A stretch of DNA of 64,000 nucleotides. Origin: Onchocerca volvulus. Lineage: Eukaryota > Nematoda > Chromadorea > Rhabditida > Onchocercidae. Positions 63,110-64,000 of the stretch are shown piece after piece (position 1 is the first letter of the stretch; each line of letters opens with the position of its first letter). Location of the stretch: positions 22,986,546-23,050,545 of the forward strand of contig HG738137.1 in NCBI GenBank assembly GCA_000499405.2, written 5' to 3'. The notes under the pieces are model-generated. The model did no database searches. It worked only from the letters and a program-made list of their open reading frames with translations, and was not told where the DNA came from. The position numbers and the translations under genes are program-made.

Positions 63110-63297
63110 ATGAATGAATCCTTTCAGATGAGAACCTTCTTTGTAATAAAGTTGTTTACCATATGTAAATGTAAATCCTAGTACAATTTACAACATATTA
63201 TTTTATGGCGCAAAGAGAAATAACTTACAACATGTTAACTTTAATACAAAGAGATTCAGTTTTCTATTTCTCAATTATAACATAATTTAACAACATG

Positions 63298-63735
63298 TCA
63301 GCGCAGAGGGAGTTGCTTACTCCATGTCATTATAGCACAATACAATTTGTCGTGAAACTTGTTTGTTGAATAAGGATGCTTCACGATAATAAAATTTTTA
63401 AATACTTTATTGGATAAAATACCTTTGAATATAATGCGTGAGGTGCCGTGCAGTATTCGCAATACGCAACAGATAACGGAAATATAAAAAAAGCGAAGAA
63501 TGAAAAAAGGGGGAGTTCGTCGATGAGGAGAGGTTCGATAGCTTCGTTGCGTTGAGTTGATCATCTTGAGGTTAACTGCTACAGTGATAATCTTGAATCG
63601 TCGGCTACCATTTATATTCCGTTTTAGTCCACGCCCTGGCGCTGTCTGGGTGTCATTAATCCAGGAGGAACTCTCATCAACCAAAGCTACCGTTGATGTG
63701 GTTTGATCTTTAGATTGGGTAGTCAAACTCCGCAC
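63298..63735 (-). CDS. Unrecognised 145-codon open frame, possible exon
   Basis: This is the longest open frame without an assigned gene. Its first part (SLTTQSKDQTTSTVALVDES...NDTQTAPGRGLKRN) is less AT-rich than its surroundings and follows a possible acceptor (gatctccag) at the upstream edge; a possible donor (aaatg/gtagcc) lies at about 63608. It has no ATG near its beginning, so it would be an internal exon of a gene entering from the right, or a worn mobile-element fragment. The rest of the frame is hydrophobic and less convincing. No family recognised. Confidence 0.3.
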   Translation of the reverse strand: MRSLTTQSKDQTTSTVALVDESSSWINDTQTAPGRGLKRNINGSRRFKIITVAVNLKMINSTQRSYRTSPHRRTPPFFILRFFYISVICCVLRILHGTSRIIFKGILSNKVFKNFIIVKHPYSTNKFHDKLYCAIMTWSKQLPLR

Positions 63736-64000
63736 TGGAGATCATTATTACAATTACAAAAAAAAAAAAAAAAAGAAAAAAATTACGAAATTATCGACCA
63801 AAATCAAATAATATTAGAAATTCAGTGTCAAAATTACGTTTGGACTTTAGTCCTTTACAATTTGACAACTTTTACTGACATTTATTACATTTAACTTCTT
63901 ACGAAATAAAATGAGAAAGGAAAAGCTATTCTAATTACATTAATCTGAATCATTTTTTATTCGGTTATTCCGACGCTCCCGACTGAAGGAAATTAACCCT

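Noticed and set aside
1..64000. Wolbachia or other bacterial DNA insertion
   Set aside because: All recognised genes are spliced eukaryotic genes; no bacterial gene cluster or rRNA is seen.
1..64000. CRISPR arrays or tRNA genes
   Set aside because: No regularly spaced repeats; no clear tRNA A/B-box pair or cloverleaf was recognised by eye. A tRNAscan-SE run would settle the latter.

Overview
The window is nuclear DNA of a nematode, AT-rich, with genes cut into many short exons. Introns use GT donors and mostly U-rich (T)TTCAG or TTTTAG acceptors, and several start codons sit just downstream of an acceptor-like AG, as expected for spliced-leader trans-splicing. Gene content (secreted EndoU RNase, calponin-repeat protein, MPP alpha, ELP4, MTG1) fits a nematode; a spirurid/filarial (clade III) species is my guess, not something the sequence proves. 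I saw no tRNA, rRNA, CRISPR or bacterial insert.

Layout. 1-2,050: no supported gene. 2,051-4,202 (-): five-exon secreted Cys-containing protein of unknown function. 7,170-9,573: decayed Helitron DNA, including a tail-to-head junction of two elements. 12,152-15,173 (-): complete EndoU-family secreted RNase. 17,700-21,980 (-): calponin/CLIK-repeat protein. 22-29 kb: largely gene-free, with a 238-bp non-autonomous Helitron, a 40-nt poly-T and hairpins. 29,362-33,257 (+): mitochondrial processing peptidase alpha subunit. 35,294-37,238 (+): a selenoprotein S (VIMP)-like membrane/coiled-coil segment spliced in frame to a CPYC glutaredoxin domain. 40,786-46,246 (-): 17-exon C2H2 zinc-finger protein. 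50,656-52,330 (+): Elongator subunit ELP4. 53,027-55,790 (+): MTG1, a circularly permuted mitochondrial GTPase. 56.5-61.5 kb: an inverted copy of the MPP-alpha 3' end through the SelS-glutaredoxin gene. 61.6-62.6 kb: a direct decayed copy of the MTG1 3' end. 62.7-63.7 kb: two unrecognised ORFs.

The most interesting part is the right half. A SelS-like ER anchor appears to carry a glutaredoxin in place of the usual redox-active tail. The locus then exists in three states: an intact + copy, an inverted copy about 20 kb away in which all three glutaredoxin exons stay open while the membrane exon and fusion splice site are damaged, and a third, badly decayed inverted remnant only 2 kb from the parent. 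The inverted copy is flanked on both sides by the MTG1 3' end, which points to a complex duplication-inversion event. Functionally, MPP alpha and MTG1 act in mitochondria (presequence cleavage, ribosome assembly), ELP4 in wobble-uridine tRNA modification, and the SelS-glutaredoxin probably in ER thiol chemistry; I see no evidence that the neighbours form one pathway.
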